A DNA stretch of 64,000 nucleotides from Paraburkholderia sp. Tr-20389 (GTDB taxonomy: Bacteria > Pseudomonadota > Gammaproteobacteria > Burkholderiales > Burkholderiaceae), in the NCBI RefSeq assembly GCF_017104565.1, contig NZ_JAAGPD010000048.1:1-64000 (forward strand), in the 5' to 3' direction. Positions within the stretch are counted from its first letter, which is position 1. Every line of letters starts with the position of its first letter. A program made the position numbers and the translations under genes. The notes under the pieces were generated by a model that was given only the letters and a program-made list of their open reading frames with translations, ran no database searches and was not told where the DNA came from. Positions 26,648-35,358 of this stretch are shown here, in pieces.

Positions 26648-28402
26648 ATGGATCTGTTCAGCTTTACCCTGAACCGCACCGCCAACGCGTCGGCCTGGCG
26701 GGTGCTGCCCAATCGCTGGGACTTCATTGCGTTCCCGCTGATCATCTGCCTGATCGCGATGGCCGTCGTCGGCTTCCACGAGACGATGGCGCCCATCTCG
26801 ACGCTGCAGAGCGCGCCCATTTCGCTCGATCCGTCCAATCTCCCCGAGTACGCGCTGCGCACCACGCTGCGCATGCTCGCCGCGATGGTGGCGTCGCTGG
26901 TCTTCACGCTCGTCTACGGCACGCTCGCGGCCAAGAGCCGCCGCGCGGGCCAGGTGCTCGTGCCGATTCTCGACATCCTGCAGTCGGTGCCCGTGCTCGG
27001 CTACATCTCGTTCACGGTGACGTTCTTTCTGGCGCTCTTTCCGTCGCGCGTGCTGGGCGCCGAACTGGCCGCGATCTTTGCGATCTTCACCAGCCAGGCA
27101 TGGAACATGACCTTCAGCTTCTATCAGTCGCTGCGCACGGTGCCGCGCGATCTGGACGAAGTGTCGAAGGGCTTCCATCTGACGTCGTGGCAGCGCTTCT
27201 GGAAGCTGGAAGTGCCGTTCTCGATGCCCGGCCTCATCTGGAACATGATGATGTCGATGTCGGGCGGCTGGTTCTTCGTGGTGGCGTCGGAAGCGATCAC
27301 GGTGGGCAATCACACGATCACGCTGCCGGGCATGGGCTCGTATCTGGCGCAGGCGATCACCGAGAAGAACATGCATGCGATCGGGTGGGTGATCCTGACG
27401 ATGACGGTCGTGATCCTCGCGTACGACCAGTTCCTGTTCCGTCCGCTCGTCGCGTGGAGCGACAAGTTCCGCATGGAGAACACGAGTTCCGGCGACGCGC
27501 CTGAGTCGTGGCTGCTCGACCTGATCCGCCGCACGCGCCTGATTCACCGCCTGCTCGTGCCGATCGGCTGGATGTTCGCGAAGGCGGCGCGCGTGCCGAT
27601 CCGCTGGCCGCGAGTCGGGCCCGTCAAGTTTGCGAAGCCGGCTGCGCTCAGGCCGTCGAAGACGGGCGATATCGTGTGGGCCGTGATCGTCGTGCTGGTG
27701 ACGGCGTTCGTCGTGTATCGCGTGGTCGCGTATGTGCGCACGGGCGTCACGCTCGATGAAGTCGGCCATGTGTTCGTGCTGGGCCTGCTCACGCTGCTGC
27801 GCGTGACGTTGCTGATCGCGCTGGCTTCCGTGGTGTGGCTGCCCGTCGGCGTGCTGATCGGCCTGCGCCCGGCGCTCGCCGAGAAGATCCAGCCGCTCGC
27901 GCAGTTCCTGGCGGCGTTTCCCGCGAACCTGCTGTTCCCGGCGTTCGTGATCGTGATCGTCAAGTTCGATCTGAACCCGGACATCTGGCTCTCGCCGCTG
28001 ATCGTGCTCGGCACGCAGTGGTATATCCTGTTCAACGTGATTGCGGGCGCAAGCGCCTATCCGAACGACTACAAGGAAGCCGCGAAGAATTTCCGCATTC
28101 GCGGCTGGCAATGGTGGCGTCAGGCGATGCTGCCGGGCGTGTTCCCGTACTACGTGACGGGCGCGATCACGGCCTCGGGCGGCGCATGGAATGCGAGCAT
28201 CGTCGCCGAGGCCGTGCAGTGGGGCGATACCAAGGTCGCTGCGCATGGACTCGGCGCGTACATCGCGCAGTACACGGCGGCGGGCGACTATCCAAAGATC
28301 ATTCTGGGCATCGCGGTGATGTCCCTGTTCGTGTCCCTCTTCAATCGCGTGTTGTGGCGTCCGCTGTACGCCTACGCCGAAAGCCGTCTGCGGCTCGATT
28401 GA
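26648..28402 (+). CDS. Double-domain ABC transporter permease (orphan system)
   Basis: A 584-residue protein made of two BPD_transp_1-type permease halves joined in one chain. The first EAA-like loop is at ...LRTVPRDLDEVSKGFHLTSW and the second at ...YPNDYKEAAKNFRIRGWQWW; each half has about five to six hydrophobic segments. It resembles nitrate/sulfonate/taurine-type permeases. The ATG at 26648 follows GGGAGGG. An ATPase gene starts 22 bp downstream, and no periplasmic binding protein is encoded nearby. Substrate unknown. Confidence 0.88.
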   Translation: MDLFSFTLNRTANASAWRVLPNRWDFIAFPLIICLIAMAVVGFHETMAPISTLQSAPISLDPSNLPEYALRTTLRMLAAMVASLVFTLVYGTLAAKSRRAGQVLVPILDILQSVPVLGYISFTVTFFLALFPSRVLGAELAAIFAIFTSQAWNMTFSFYQSLRTVPRDLDEVSKGFHLTSWQRFWKLEVPFSMPGLIWNMMMSMSGGWFFVVASEAITVGNHTITLPGMGSYLAQAITEKNMHAIGWVILTMTVVILAYDQFLFRPLVAWSDKFRMENTSSGDAPESWLLDLIRRTRLIHRLLVPIGWMFAKAARVPIRWPRVGPVKFAKPAALRPSKTGDIVWAVIVVLVTAFVVYRVVAYVRTGVTLDEVGHVFVLGLLTLLRVTLLIALASVVWLPVGVLIGLRPALAEKIQPLAQFLAAFPANLLFPAFVIVIVKFDLNPDIWLSPLIVLGTQWYILFNVIAGASAYPNDYKEAAKNFRIRGWQWWRQAMLPGVFPYYVTGAITASGGAWNASIVAEAVQWGDTKVAAHGLGAYIAQYTAAGDYPKIILGIAVMSLFVSLFNRVLWRPLYAYAESRLRLD

Positions 28403-28424
28403 GATTCATTGAAGGCATAACGCG

Positions 28425-29771
28425 ATGCAAAATCCGAAAACCGTAACGGCCGCCACGCCCGTCCAGACGCCGCCGATGCCCCCGCGCCTCGGCGAAGAAA
28501 TTCTGCGCGTCAAGGACGTGTGCCGCGGCTTCAACAAGACGCAGGGCGAGCTGCTCGTTCTGGACGACGCCAATCTGTCGCTGCGCGAGGGTGAGATCGT
28601 CGGCCTGCTGGGCCGCTCGGGCTCGGGCAAGTCGACGCTGTTGCGCATCATCGCCGGGCTGATCGAGCCGACCGACGGCGAAGTGACCTACATGGGCAAG
28701 CCGCTCAAAGGCCCCGCCGAAGGTGTCGCGATGGTGTTCCAGACCTTCGCGCTGTTCCCATGGCTGACCGTGCTGCAGAATGTGGAAGCGGGGCTCGAGG
28801 CGCTCGGCGTCGGCGCGCGCGAACGCCGCGAGCGTGCGCTCGCCGCGATCGACCTGATCGGTCTCGACGGCTTCGAGAACGCGTATCCGCGCGAGCTGTC
28901 GGGCGGTATGCGCCAGCGTGTCGGCTTCGCGCGCGCGCTCGTGGTCGACCCGACGCTGCTGCTGATGGACGAGCCGTTCTCGGCGCTCGACGTGCTGACG
29001 GCCGAAACGCTGCGTACCGATTTGCTGGACCTCTGGACGCAGGGCCGCATGCCGATCAAGTCGGTGCTGATCGTCACGCACAACATCGAGGAAGCCGTGT
29101 TCATGTGCGACCGGATTCTCGTGCTGTCGTCGAATCCGGGTCGCGTGATCGCCGAGATCAAGGTGCCGTTCAAACATCCGCGTAACCGTCTGGACCCGGC
29201 GTTCCGCCGTCTCGTCGACGACATCTACGCGAAGATGACGGCGCGTCAGACCGACGAAAAGACCAAGAAGGGGCTGGAGCTGCACAGCTGGCTGCCGCAT
29301 GTGTCGACCAACCTGATGGCGGGTCTGATCGAAACGCTCGCCGCCGCGCCGTATCACGGCCGCGCGGACATGCCGGAAATCGCGCGCTCGCTGCACCTCG
29401 AAGTGGACGATCTGTTCCCGATCGCCGAAGTGCTGCAGCACCTGGGCTTCGCCGACGTTCGCGAAGGCGACATCTTCCTGACGCCGCCGGCGCGCGTGTT
29501 CGCCGAGTTCGGCACGCAGGAACGCAAGCTGATGTTCGCCGACCACCTGCTCAAGCACGTGCCGCTCGCGGCGCGGATCAAGAAGGTGCTGAACGAGCGC
29601 CCTGGACACCGTGCACCTCGCGTGCGTTTCGAGCAGGAGCTGGAAGACTTCCTGTCGGACAGCGCCGCTGAAGAAACGCTCGACGCCGTCATCAACTGGG
29701 GCCGTTATGCGGAAATCTTCTCGTACAACGACCAGACGGAAATCTTCAGTCTGGAGGACGTCGAGTCATGA
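28425..29771 (+). CDS. ABC ATPase with C-terminal AAA-associated domain
   Basis: A 448-residue ATPase. Residues about 25-270 form a nitrate/sulfonate-type ABC domain: GRSGSGKST (63-71), LSGGMRQRVGFARAL, LLLMDEPFSALD and the switch His in VTHNIEE. Residues about 295-448 form an extra helical domain (LIETLAAAPYHGRADMPEIA onward) of the AAA-associated C-terminal type, which is found only on ATPases paired with double permeases. It likely regulates or gates the transporter. Substrate unknown. Confidence 0.88.
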   Translation: MQNPKTVTAATPVQTPPMPPRLGEEILRVKDVCRGFNKTQGELLVLDDANLSLREGEIVGLLGRSGSGKSTLLRIIAGLIEPTDGEVTYMGKPLKGPAEGVAMVFQTFALFPWLTVLQNVEAGLEALGVGARERRERALAAIDLIGLDGFENAYPRELSGGMRQRVGFARALVVDPTLLLMDEPFSALDVLTAETLRTDLLDLWTQGRMPIKSVLIVTHNIEEAVFMCDRILVLSSNPGRVIAEIKVPFKHPRNRLDPAFRRLVDDIYAKMTARQTDEKTKKGLELHSWLPHVSTNLMAGLIETLAAAPYHGRADMPEIARSLHLEVDDLFPIAEVLQHLGFADVREGDIFLTPPARVFAEFGTQERKLMFADHLLKHVPLAARIKKVLNERPGHRAPRVRFEQELEDFLSDSAAEETLDAVINWGRYAEIFSYNDQTEIFSLEDVES

Positions 29772-29815
29772 CGCAGGACTGAGTGGCCCGTGCGTTCGCG
29801 CTTGCGAGCAATGAA

Positions 29816-29850
29816 AAAGGGGAGCCGCGGCTCCCCTTTGTTCTTCTCGC
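29816..29850. terminator. Bidirectional terminator
   Basis: A 24-bp perfect palindrome (29816-29839; AAAGGGGAGCCG and complement) is followed by a T-rich stretch on the plus strand and by AAAAAGG-derived T residues on the minus strand. It separates the ABC operon from the converging lipoprotein pair. Confidence 0.9.
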
Positions 29851-29868
29851 GCCGAACGACGCGCGGCG

Positions 29869-30423
29869 TTATTGCAGATTGCCCCAGCGATCAACGGCCG
29901 GTTCCGCCGATGCCCATTTCCAGTAGCCCTTGTTGTCCTGCTGGCAGGCGCTTGCCGTGTACCAGTAGACCTTCGAGTCGGGCTTGTCGCCGTCGACGAC
30001 CGAGAACAGGAACTCCTTGCAGATCGCGAGCGACGATGCGAATGCGCGCGTCACGCGCACCTGGCCGTGGCCATTTTCGATGGGCAGCTGGTGCTTGACG
30101 CTCCAGTCGCGCGTTTCGCCGACGGGCATCGCGCCCGCGAGCGCGGCGATCACGTTCTGCTGATCGCTGTGCATCACGCGCAGATAGTGCACGACGGCTT
30201 CGTCGGTGGCGGCCTGCACGACGATGCCGACGCCGATGCCCACCGCCGGGTTGGCCGTGACGATACCCGTCGCCGCACCGGCGCCCGCGCCCGCCGCTGC
30301 GCCGATCGACGCCGAACTGCAGCCGCTGACGATGGCGCCCGCGCCGATGCACAGCGCGCTGACCAGCGCGAGCCGCGCGGCCGTCGCAGCGCTTACGCGT
30401 CCGAGTATTTCGCGTGCGCTCAT
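29869..30423 (-). CDS. Predicted lipoprotein, glycine-zipper type, paralog 2
   Basis: A 184-residue predicted lipoprotein. A long N-terminal signal ends in a lipobox (IVSGC, Cys35), followed by a Gly/Ala-rich zipper (GAAAGAGAGAATGI), a mixed alpha/beta domain, and the C-terminal motif WKWASAEPAVDRWGNLQ. That motif and the overall layout are shared with the gene just upstream. The start overlaps the upstream stop in ATGA (30420-30423), so the two are translationally coupled. I do not recognise a named family; the protein is likely anchored in the outer or inner membrane facing the periplasm. Confidence 0.75.
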   Translation of the reverse strand: MSAREILGRVSAATAARLALVSALCIGAGAIVSGCSSASIGAAAGAGAGAATGIVTANPAVGIGVGIVVQAATDEAVVHYLRVMHSDQQNVIAALAGAMPVGETRDWSVKHQLPIENGHGQVRVTRAFASSLAICKEFLFSVVDGDKPDSKVYWYTASACQQDNKGYWKWASAEPAVDRWGNLQ

Positions 30424-31007
30424 TGCAGCGAGCCCCAGCGCTCGGTCGCGGGTTCGGCCGACGCCCACTTCCACGCGCTGCCGTCACGGCAGATCGACGC
30501 GACATAGAACGCGCTCGATGCGGGCACGTTCTTCGTCGCGGTCTTGTCGACGGAGAACACGATCTCCTTGCAGTCGAGTTCGCCCGCGCTGATCGTGCGG
30601 CTGACGGTCACGCGGCCATGCTCGTCGTCTTCGAGCGGCACCGAATGCGTGATGCTCCACGGCGCGATCGCGCCGACCGCGAGCGGGCCGGCTGCCACGG
30701 CGATGCTGTCCTGAGTGTTGCGATGGATCACGCGTTCCGAGTACTGCACGCCCGCGCGCGCTGCTGCGACTGCACCAAGGCCGATACCCGTCGCGACAGC
30801 GGCATTGTTGGTGACCTTCGCGGCAATGGCCGCGCCGGCGATACCGGCGCCCGCCGTGGCGCCTTCCGTGTAGAGCGAACTGCAGCCGCTCAGTGCCGAG
30901 GCGAGGGCGACAGCCAGTACTGCGAACGGCATGACGCCCGGCAGGTGAGAAGGCCGACGGGTTACGGGCTGTGTGGAGTGTTTGTCGCGATGCGTTGCTT
31001 TTTGCAT
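30420..31007 (-). CDS. Predicted lipoprotein, glycine-zipper type, paralog 1
   Basis: A 195-residue predicted lipoprotein with lipobox LSGC (Cys42), an Ala/Gly-rich stretch (GAGIAGAAIAAKVT), internal cysteines (DCKEIVFSVD and ASICRDGS), and the C-terminal signature WKWASAEPATERWGSLQ. Two other cysteines could form a disulfide, and both are matched in the downstream paralog. An AGGAG lies about 12 bp before the start at 31007; an alternative Met is at 30932, just before the hydrophobic core. Function unknown. Confidence 0.75.
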   Translation of the reverse strand: MQKATHRDKHSTQPVTRRPSHLPGVMPFAVLAVALASALSGCSSLYTEGATAGAGIAGAAIAAKVTNNAAVATGIGLGAVAAARAGVQYSERVIHRNTQDSIAVAAGPLAVGAIAPWSITHSVPLEDDEHGRVTVSRTISAGELDCKEIVFSVDKTATKNVPASSAFYVASICRDGSAWKWASAEPATERWGSLQ

Positions 31008-31354
31008 GTGTTCGTCATTGCTCCTGCTCGTGCCTTCGGGCGCCAGGAGCGCGCCGGCGCGAAGGCAGGGCTACATCTGATTTTTCGCTGCGGCATTGTG
31101 CAGGATGCGTTTTGTAATTGGCATAGGGAAAATGCAAGCAATTGCAAAAGATGCTGCGAGGCCGTGGTCTTTCTGGTTGGGCAGCGAGCAGTTCGCATGC
31201 CTGAACGAGGCGCGCGAGGTCGTGCGCGCGGCGTTCAGACGGAGGAGGGAGGCAACTTGAATCGAAGCCGCTCACGGAGGCGGCGAAGAGCGGCGCGGCG
31301 CAGGAAACGCGCTACGAGCGCGCACATCGGTGCGATGTGCGCGCCGGTGCAAGA
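31008..31354. other. Region upstream of the lipoprotein pair
   Basis: This 347-bp gap lies between the sigma-54 activator stop and the lipoprotein pair on the same strand. It contains AT-rich sequence near 31110-31150 with CAATTG-centred dyads, but no -24/-12 element was found on the minus strand and no gene was recognised. Confidence 0.4.
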
Positions 31355-32410
31355 TCAATTGTCGTCGGGATTCGACTCTTCGTCGCCGTACGTGCTGAGC
31401 CGGTTGTACAGCGTCTTGAGACTGACGCCGAGCGCTTTGGCGGCGCGCCGCTTGTCGCCGCCGCAGTACTTGAGCGTGCCGAGGATGATCTGCTTCTGCG
31501 CATCGGCCAGCGGCGTGCCGATCCACACGCTCATCGAGTCGCCGACGGTGACGGGCTTCTTCACGCGCGACATCAGATGCGGATGCGGCAATTCCACTGC
31601 CTTCTCAGCCAGAATGAACGCGCGATACACCGCGTTCTTCAGCTCGCGTACGTTGCCCGGCCAGGACCAGGTGCGCAGCGTTTCCATCGAGCGCTTGCTG
31701 AAGACCTTGTTCGTGCCTTCCTGGCGATTCAGCTCGTCGAGAAAATGCAGCGCAAGCAGTTCGCGGTCGCCTTCGCGTTCGCGCAACGGCGGCGCGCGCA
31801 GCGGAAACACGGCGAGCCGGTACATCAGGTCTTCGCGCAGTCCGTTTTCCTTGACGGCGATTGCCGGGTCGCGATTGGTCGCGGCGATCACGCGCACGTC
31901 GCCGCGAATCAGCTCGGTGCCGCCGACGCGATAGAAGGTGCCCGTTTCCAGCGCGCGCAGCAGTTTCACCTGGCGCACGGGCGCCATTTCGGTGATTTCG
32001 TCGAGAAACAGCGTGCCGCCGTTTGCGTGCTCGAAATAGCCGATGCGGCCTTGGACCGCGCCCGTGAAACTGCCTTTTTCATGGCCGAACAGTTCGGCCT
32101 CGATCAGTTCGTCGGGAATCGCGCCGCAATTGACGGCGACGAATGCGCCGCCCTTGCGTGCGCTGTGCTCGTGAATCGTGCGGGCGATCAACTCCTTGCC
32201 CGTGCCCGATTCGCCGATGATGAGCGCGGTCGCGTCTGTCGCGGCCACGCGGTCGATCTGTTCGTAGAGATCCAGCATGACGGGCGACGAGCCGAACAGC
32301 GTGCCGTAAGACTTCAGTCCCGGGACGTTGTCGACCGCGCGTTGCCTCGCCTGCGATGCACCGCCGCCTTCGGCTTCGGTGGCGGGCGAGTCCAGATCGG
32401 TTGACGACAT
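31355..32410 (-). CDS. Sigma-54-dependent activator without sensory domain
   Basis: A 351-residue bacterial enhancer-binding protein. After a short N-terminal tail it is all AAA+ domain: Walker A GESGTGKE (66-73), the sigma-54 contact loop as GSFTGA (113-118, Ser replacing the usual Ala), Walker B GGTLFLDEI, and RLAVFPLRAPPLRERE. The C-terminus is a Fis-type helix-turn-helix (RRAAKALGVSLKTLYNRL). It lacks a receiver, GAF or PAS domain, so like PspF it is probably controlled by a partner or by its level. The start MSSTDLDSPA was chosen over upstream frame that lacks family features. Confidence 0.85.
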   Translation of the reverse strand: MSSTDLDSPATEAEGGGASQARQRAVDNVPGLKSYGTLFGSSPVMLDLYEQIDRVAATDATALIIGESGTGKELIARTIHEHSARKGGAFVAVNCGAIPDELIEAELFGHEKGSFTGAVQGRIGYFEHANGGTLFLDEITEMAPVRQVKLLRALETGTFYRVGGTELIRGDVRVIAATNRDPAIAVKENGLREDLMYRLAVFPLRAPPLREREGDRELLALHFLDELNRQEGTNKVFSKRSMETLRTWSWPGNVRELKNAVYRAFILAEKAVELPHPHLMSRVKKPVTVGDSMSVWIGTPLADAQKQIILGTLKYCGGDKRRAAKALGVSLKTLYNRLSTYGDEESNPDDN

Positions 32411-32871
32411 AGCGAAGGGTGTCCTGTGCAATTTCGGATAGGTGTCGTGAATGGCGCAGGCCAGTATCGAGTGCGTGGATTGCCTTGTAGAGTGGTCCAC
32501 TATCTCATAAAAGGCAATTTAACCACTGGCGCGCCATTTCCGGCAAGGCGCATGCAAGTTTGGGCGTTCGCTGGCAATTCGCAAACGTTGGCGTACGATC
32601 GACACGCGATGCCGGCAAAACTTGCATCGATGCGAAAAGCATCGGCAAGTTTGTCCGCCTTTCAAAGTCCTTTGCACTGTGGATCGGCGCCGCTGTGGCG
32701 CGGAACTCGGCCGGCGCGCATGGATCGCATCAGGGCGCCGGGAACGACCGTTGCGAAGTACGTTCAAGGCACGAAGGCTGCCTTCAGGGTACGAGGGCTG
32801 CCACATGACGCCGGAACCGACCCCCGTCGAAACAGGACAAATCCGGTCCCCGCGCCAAAAAGGAGATTGCG
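32411..32871. other. Divergent region between sigma-54 activator and DUF883 gene
   Basis: This 461-bp gap contains a dyad AGTGG-T-CCACT (32491-32501) and a candidate -24/-12 element (32541-32556). No protein with family resemblance is encoded here. Confidence 0.45.
32541..32556 (+). promoter_or_regulatory. Possible sigma-54 promoter
   Basis: CGGCAAGGCGCATGCA keeps GG and GC exactly 10 bp apart and matches the GGCA and TGCA cores of the -24/-12 consensus. It points toward the DUF883 gene about 315 bp away. With one base wrong in each box it could be chance. Confidence 0.25.
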
Positions 32872-33189
32872 ATGACGGAAACCACTGAACAGCTCGCCTT
32901 GGGCCGACAAAAAATTGTCCAGGATCTCAGCGTGCTGTTGACCGATTCGGAAGAAATGCTGCGGCTTGCGGCGGCCGTGCCGGGTGAAGGTATCGAGGCA
33001 TTGCGCGGGCGGCTTCGCACGCATGTCGATTCCGTGCAGCACGCGCTCGCCGATGCGCAGACCTCCGCGCAGCGGCGCTACCGCAGCGCGACCGTCCAGA
33101 CGGAGCGCTACGTGCGCCAGAACCCGTGGCAATCGCTGGGCGTTGCGGCTGGAATCGGCTTCTTGCTCGGCATGCTCGCTGCGCGCTGA
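32872..33189 (+). CDS. DUF883/ElaB-YqjD-like membrane-anchored protein
   Basis: A 105-residue protein preceded by AAGGAG. A helical charged body (residues 1-75) is followed by a C-terminal membrane anchor (QNPWQSLGVAAGIGFLLGML), the layout of ElaB/YqjD proteins that associate with ribosomes at the inner membrane in stationary phase in E. coli. Function in this organism is inferred from family only. A small membrane protein gene follows 68 bp downstream. Confidence 0.85.
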   Translation: MTETTEQLALGRQKIVQDLSVLLTDSEEMLRLAAAVPGEGIEALRGRLRTHVDSVQHALADAQTSAQRRYRSATVQTERYVRQNPWQSLGVAAGIGFLLGMLAAR

Positions 33190-33257
33190 ACTGCGCCGAC
33201 GCGCGGTGCGGTTCGGTGCGCAGCGCCTATCCCATTCACGACAACCAGGAGTTCAAG

Positions 33258-33509
33258 ATGGCACGACCCAAAATCGGCGTATTCGGCGCTCTGTTCGCCG
33301 TGGGCGGCGTATTGGCATGGCGCTGGGTGCAAAAACAGCGCGCTGGGCAGCAGCCGCTCGCGCGCGATCTGACACGTTGGGAAGGCGAGGGCGGCTCGGT
33401 GACGGATCCCGCGCAACCGGCGCCGGGCTCCGAGATGGCGCCGGCGACGCATCTGCGTAACGGCAACGGGGCCGATCACGGCGATGCCTGGCCGTTTCCG
33501 CGAAGCTGA
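33258..33509 (+). CDS. Small hypothetical membrane protein
   Basis: An 83-residue protein with a single N-terminal hydrophobic segment (GVFGALFAVGGVLAWRW) followed by a polar, Pro/Gly/Ala-rich tail. An AGGAG precedes the ATG at 33258, which supports this start over longer readings. It follows a DUF883 gene and is probably in the same stress-type operon. No family recognised. Confidence 0.6.
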   Translation: MARPKIGVFGALFAVGGVLAWRWVQKQRAGQQPLARDLTRWEGEGGSVTDPAQPAPGSEMAPATHLRNGNGADHGDAWPFPRS

Positions 33510-33810
33510 GCCTCCCGTCCGCGGCGCGGCGGACGTTCGTGCGCCGCGCTCTATGCGAAGTTGATGTTTTTTCGATATGAGGCCGTATAATGAGCAAAAA
33601 CCACAACAATACGTGCCACCACTAGAAAAAATTACGTCAATTGTTGCGTGGATGCGTTAATTCGGAAAGTCTTTCCGGTGAGGCGTCCGCCGACGCGAGG
33701 CAGGCGTATGCTTGGATTCGCGGCGCGCGGACGCTTTTGCCGTTGCGACTTGCCGGCGGAACGCACGCCGCGCGTGTTTACTTTCAGCACTTACGAGCTT
33801 TCCATACGCG
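33510..33810. other. Leader region of the sigma-54 response regulator
   Basis: This 301-bp gap holds a TATAAT promoter candidate and a 15-bp dyad (33663-33677, CGGAAAG-T-CTTTCCG). No gene is apparent. Confidence 0.4.
33561..33591 (+). promoter_or_regulatory. Sigma-70-type promoter candidate
   Basis: TTGATG (33561-33566) and a perfect TATAAT (33586-33591) are separated by 19 bp, slightly long. If used, the transcript would have a leader of about 210 nt before the response regulator gene at 33811. Confidence 0.4.
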
Positions 33811-35217
33811 ATGCCACATGTATTGATTGTCGATGACGATTCGAGCACCCGCGAAGCGCTTGCGGCGATCATCGCGGAAGACGGGCTGACGACGGCGACG
33901 GCAGGCGACCTGCGCGAAGCACGCATCCAGCTCGTGCGGCAGATGCCGGACGTCGTGTTTACCGATCTGAAGCTGCCCGACGGCACGGGCGTCGACCTGT
34001 TCGAAGATCTCGATCCGCGTTCGGGCGTCGAGTTCGTCGTGATCACAGGACACGCCACGGTGGAATCCGCCGTGAGCGCGCTCAAGATGGGCGCCGCCGA
34101 CTACCTCGTGAAGCCGATCAACATGCAGCGCGTGAAGGCGATCCTCGCGCGTCTGCCGCGTGCGGGCGACCTGAAGGCCGAAATCGGCACGCTGCGCGGC
34201 GAGCTTCGGCGCATGGGCCGCTTCGGGCTGATGCTCGGCAACTCGGCCGTGATGCAGCAGGTGTACGACCAGATCAGCCGCGTTGCGCCCACGGCCGCGT
34301 CGGTGATGCTGGTCGGCGAATCGGGCACGGGCAAGGAAGTCGCTGCGCAGACGCTGCATCAGTTGAGCCTGCGCCGCAAGCACGCGTTCCTCGCCGTTAA
34401 CTGCGGGGCAATCTCGCCGAACCTGATCGAATCGGAAATGTTCGGCCACGAGCGTGGCGCGTTCACGGGCGCGGACCGTCAGCACAAGGGCTATTTCGAG
34501 CGCGCGAACGGCGGCACGCTGTTCCTCGACGAAATCACCGAAATGCCGATCGAGCTGCAGGTGAAACTGCTGCGCGTGCTGGAGACGGGCATGTTCATGC
34601 GCGTCGGCACGACGAAGGAGATCGAGACGGACGTGCGCCTGATCGCCGCGACCAACCGCGATCCCGAGCAGGCCGTGCTGGAAGGCAAGCTGCGTCTCGA
34701 CCTGTATCACCGCCTGAACGTGTTCCCGATTAGCCTGCCGCCGCTGCGCGAACGGGGCAAGGATGTCGAACTGCTCGCGCAGTCGTTCCTCGACGAACTG
34801 AACGAGCAGCACGGTACGAAGAAGCACTTTCCGCCCGCCGTGCGGGAGATGCTGCTGTCCTACCCGTGGCCGGGTAACGTGCGCGAGCTGAAGAACTACG
34901 TGCAGCGCGCGCACATCATGTCCGGCACGGATTCGGACAGCACGGCCACGGTGCCGCTGCAGATTTCGCTGTCGAAGCCGACGGCGGGTACGGCGATCAC
35001 GATTCCGTTCGGCACCTCGCTCGCCGAAGCCGACCGTCAGCTGATTCTGGCGACGCTCGAGCAATGTGGCGGCGTCAAGACGCGCGCCGCGGAGATTCTC
35101 GGCATCAGCCTGAAGACGCTCTACAACCGGCTCGTCGAGTACGGCAACGATGCGGGCCGCGCCGAAGGCGACGACGTCAGCGACGAGCCGCAAGCGCTCG
35201 GCAAAGCCGACGCCTGA
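33811..35217 (+). CDS. NtrC-type sigma-54 response regulator
   Basis: A 468-residue protein with a receiver domain (acidic VDDD, phosphoacceptor Asp52 in FTDLKLP, Lys101 in LVKPIN), an AAA+ domain with GESGTGKE and the intact GAFTGA loop (216-221), and a Fis-type helix-turn-helix (RAAEILGISLKTLYNRL). It activates sigma-54 promoters once phosphorylated. No histidine kinase gene is adjacent, so its partner lies elsewhere. Its C-terminus closely resembles that of the sensor-less activator 1.4 kb away on the opposite strand, pointing to a common origin. Confidence 0.92.
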   Translation: MPHVLIVDDDSSTREALAAIIAEDGLTTATAGDLREARIQLVRQMPDVVFTDLKLPDGTGVDLFEDLDPRSGVEFVVITGHATVESAVSALKMGAADYLVKPINMQRVKAILARLPRAGDLKAEIGTLRGELRRMGRFGLMLGNSAVMQQVYDQISRVAPTAASVMLVGESGTGKEVAAQTLHQLSLRRKHAFLAVNCGAISPNLIESEMFGHERGAFTGADRQHKGYFERANGGTLFLDEITEMPIELQVKLLRVLETGMFMRVGTTKEIETDVRLIAATNRDPEQAVLEGKLRLDLYHRLNVFPISLPPLRERGKDVELLAQSFLDELNEQHGTKKHFPPAVREMLLSYPWPGNVRELKNYVQRAHIMSGTDSDSTATVPLQISLSKPTAGTAITIPFGTSLAEADRQLILATLEQCGGVKTRAAEILGISLKTLYNRLVEYGNDAGRAEGDDVSDEPQALGKADA

Positions 35218-35358
35218 GCGCGTGGAACGAATCGCGTGGTATTGGCGCCGCCCGTCCCGACGGACGGCGTCAAAACGGCACATGCCTTGCTGATTTGAGT
35301 TCGAGCAGTCGAAAGCGCCCAGGCGACGACGACAGCGAACGAAAACAGGGAGCCCATC

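Noticed and set aside
26486-28246. Long antisense frame opposite the orphan ABC permease
   Set aside because: It is His/Arg-rich low-complexity shadow of the permease with no domain resemblance.
28425-29771. Assigning the orphan ABC system to nitrate or taurine uptake
   Set aside because: The ATPase shares the family core, but there is no matching binding protein or metabolic gene nearby.
31008-31354. A sigma-54 promoter for the lipoprotein pair
   Set aside because: Both strands were scanned for GG-N10-GC with matching flanks; none was found on the minus strand, so control by the adjacent activator remains unproven.
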